Assembly: GCF_014192115.1 (NCBI RefSeq)
Contig: NZ_JACHXL010000001.1
Coordinates: 1 to 64,000 of the forward strand
Source of the DNA: Psychrobacter luti
GTDB taxonomy: Bacteria > Pseudomonadota > Gammaproteobacteria > Pseudomonadales > Moraxellaceae
Reading direction: 5' to 3'
Length of the DNA: 64,000 bases
Positions 63,165 to 64,000 of this stretch are shown here, piece after piece (the first letter of the stretch is position 1; every line of letters starts with the position of its first letter). The notes under the pieces are model-generated. The model did not search any database. It had not been told where the DNA came from and saw nothing but the letters and a program-made list of their open reading frames with translations. The translations under genes were made by a program, and so were the position numbers.

Positions 63165-64000
63165 ATGTTTGTAAACAATCCGCCCGAACCAGCCAATCCT
63201 ACTATCCAAAACAAACAAGCATTAGAAGTAGATAACGCTCAAAATATCAGAACCGCTTTTTTTATCTCTGATGGTACGGCGATTACAGCCGAAACCCTTG
63301 GACGCGCTATTTTAAGTCAGTTTGCCTCTGTCCCTTTTGAAACTCGAGTATTGCCTTATGTCGATAGCTTAGAGCGTGCCGAAGATGCTGTTGTACAAAT
63401 CAACACTGCTTATCAACGAGATGGTTTATTGCCATTGGTGTTTGATACGATTGTCAGTCCTGAAATTCGCGAAAAAATCAACTCAGCGCATAGCTGTAAT
63501 TTGGATATGTACGAAGGTCTCATCGGTCGGGTAGCAGAAGAGACTGGTGTTGAGCCGGACGGACATTCAGGTCATGCCCATGATGATGTTGACTCTGAAA
63601 CTTATAAAGAACGTATCGATGCCGTGCATTTTGCTTTAGACAATGACGATGGCGCGCGCACTCGCCATTATCATGCGGCAGATATTATTCTTATCGGGGT
63701 TTCGCGTTCTGGAAAAACGCCGACTTCATTGTATTTGGCATTACAATTTGGTATTCGGGCGGCAAACTATCCCTTAACCGAAGAAGATTTAAACGACAAT
63801 AACCTGCCCAAAGCCCTACGTGAGCATAAGCATAAGCTGTTTGGCTTATTAATCGACACCGATCGCTTAGTCAAAATCCGTCAAGAACGTCGTGCTGGCA
63901 GCCGTTATTCTAGTTACCAGCAATGTCAGCAAGAACAGCGGGCGATACAGGGGATTTATATCTCGCAAGGGATTCCAAGCCTTGATGTATCAGAGATGTC
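63165..64000 (+). CDS. ppsR: PEP synthase regulatory protein PpsR (kinase/pyrophosphorylase), partial at window end
   Basis: PpsR-type proteins (DUF299) switch PEP synthase off and on by ADP-dependent phosphorylation and phosphate-dependent removal at a threonine. The reading frame starts at the ATG at 63165 after an AAGGTG site and stays open to the end of the window (278 codons). The family marks AFFISDGTAITAETLGRAIL near residue 32 and the P-loop GVSRSGKTPTSLYLALQFG near 182 are both present. An N-terminal tail of about 30 polar residues (NNPPEPANPTIQNKQ) precedes the domain. The divergent ppsA is its expected target. Confidence 0.95.
   Translation, partial: MFVNNPPEPANPTIQNKQALEVDNAQNIRTAFFISDGTAITAETLGRAILSQFASVPFETRVLPYVDSLERAEDAVVQINTAYQRDGLLPLVFDTIVSPEIREKINSAHSCNLDMYEGLIGRVAEETGVEPDGHSGHAHDDVDSETYKERIDAVHFALDNDDGARTRHYHAADIILIGVSRSGKTPTSLYLALQFGIRAANYPLTEEDLNDNNLPKALREHKHKLFGLLIDTDRLVKIRQERRAGSRYSSYQQCQQEQRAIQGIYISQGIPSLDVSEM

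Overview
The window reads as chromosome from a gamma-proteobacterium of the Moraxellaceae, most likely Psychrobacter. This rests on recognised protein families and gene order: a Slam-type outer-membrane protein, FimV, type II secretion genes scattered in small groups, a leuCD/lipoprotein/leuB arrangement, and a PEP synthase gene divergent from its regulator. Codon use is AT-leaning and many proteins carry Asn-rich tracts. No assignment was confirmed by a database search. The window holds about 50 believable protein genes, one tRNA and many strong rho-independent terminators. I see no rRNA, CRISPR array, prophage, transposase or integrase.

Layout. 1-1.8 kb: the tail of a probable surface lipoprotein and the Slam protein that would export it. 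1.9-3.4 kb: proline symporter PutP. 3.9-9.6 kb: leucine biosynthesis (LysR regulator, leuC, leuD, lipoprotein, leuB). 10-11.3 kb: L,D-transpeptidase. 11.7-20.2 kb, minus strand: infA, truA, asparaginase-like, a FimV encoded by two adjacent genes, queA, dinB. 21-33 kb: a phenylalanine/tyrosine catabolic island (maiA, IclR regulator, orphan TRAP binding protein, VOC enzyme, fahA, tyrB, LysR regulator, hpd, phhA, phhB, NhaC-type transporter). 34-43.6 kb: tRNA-Leu, fpr, trmO, gspE, tatD, a TetR regulator and the minor pseudopilin operon gspHIJK. 43.7-50 kb: FabR/DesT-like regulator, dgt, ychF, a UvrD/Rep-type helicase. 50-54 kb: a DadA-like oxidase and RidA, followed by a glycosyltransferase inserted between two copies of the ridA 3' end. 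54-57 kb: cobT, cobS and a CobC-like phosphatase. 57-64 kb: rpsF-rpsR-rplI, an RDD protein, ppsA, and ppsR, which runs off the end.

How the genes work together. The 21-33 kb island can take phenylalanine to tyrosine (PhhA with PhhB recycling the pterin), tyrosine to 4-hydroxyphenylpyruvate (TyrB), then to homogentisate (Hpd), and can finish maleylacetoacetate to fumarate and acetoacetate (MaiA, FahA). The ring-opening step, normally the ~430-residue HmgA, has no canonical gene here. A 191-residue VOC protein with extradiol-type metal ligands sits beside fahA in its place. DadA-like oxidase with RidA is a logical pair, because RidA removes the reactive imines that such oxidases release. PpsA and PpsR form an enzyme/regulator pair.

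Most unusual observations: (1) the ridA 3' end and its terminator are repeated on both sides of an AT-rich glycosyltransferase gene, with a heptamer tandem repeat inside the segment; (2) the possible non-canonical homogentisate ring-cleavage gene; (3) a structured, possibly bistable leader in front of tyrB; (4) FimV cut into two genes exactly at the periplasm/membrane boundary; (5) Asn-rich low-complexity tracts in several unrelated proteins, including a 12-bp tandem repeat inside the helicase gene.
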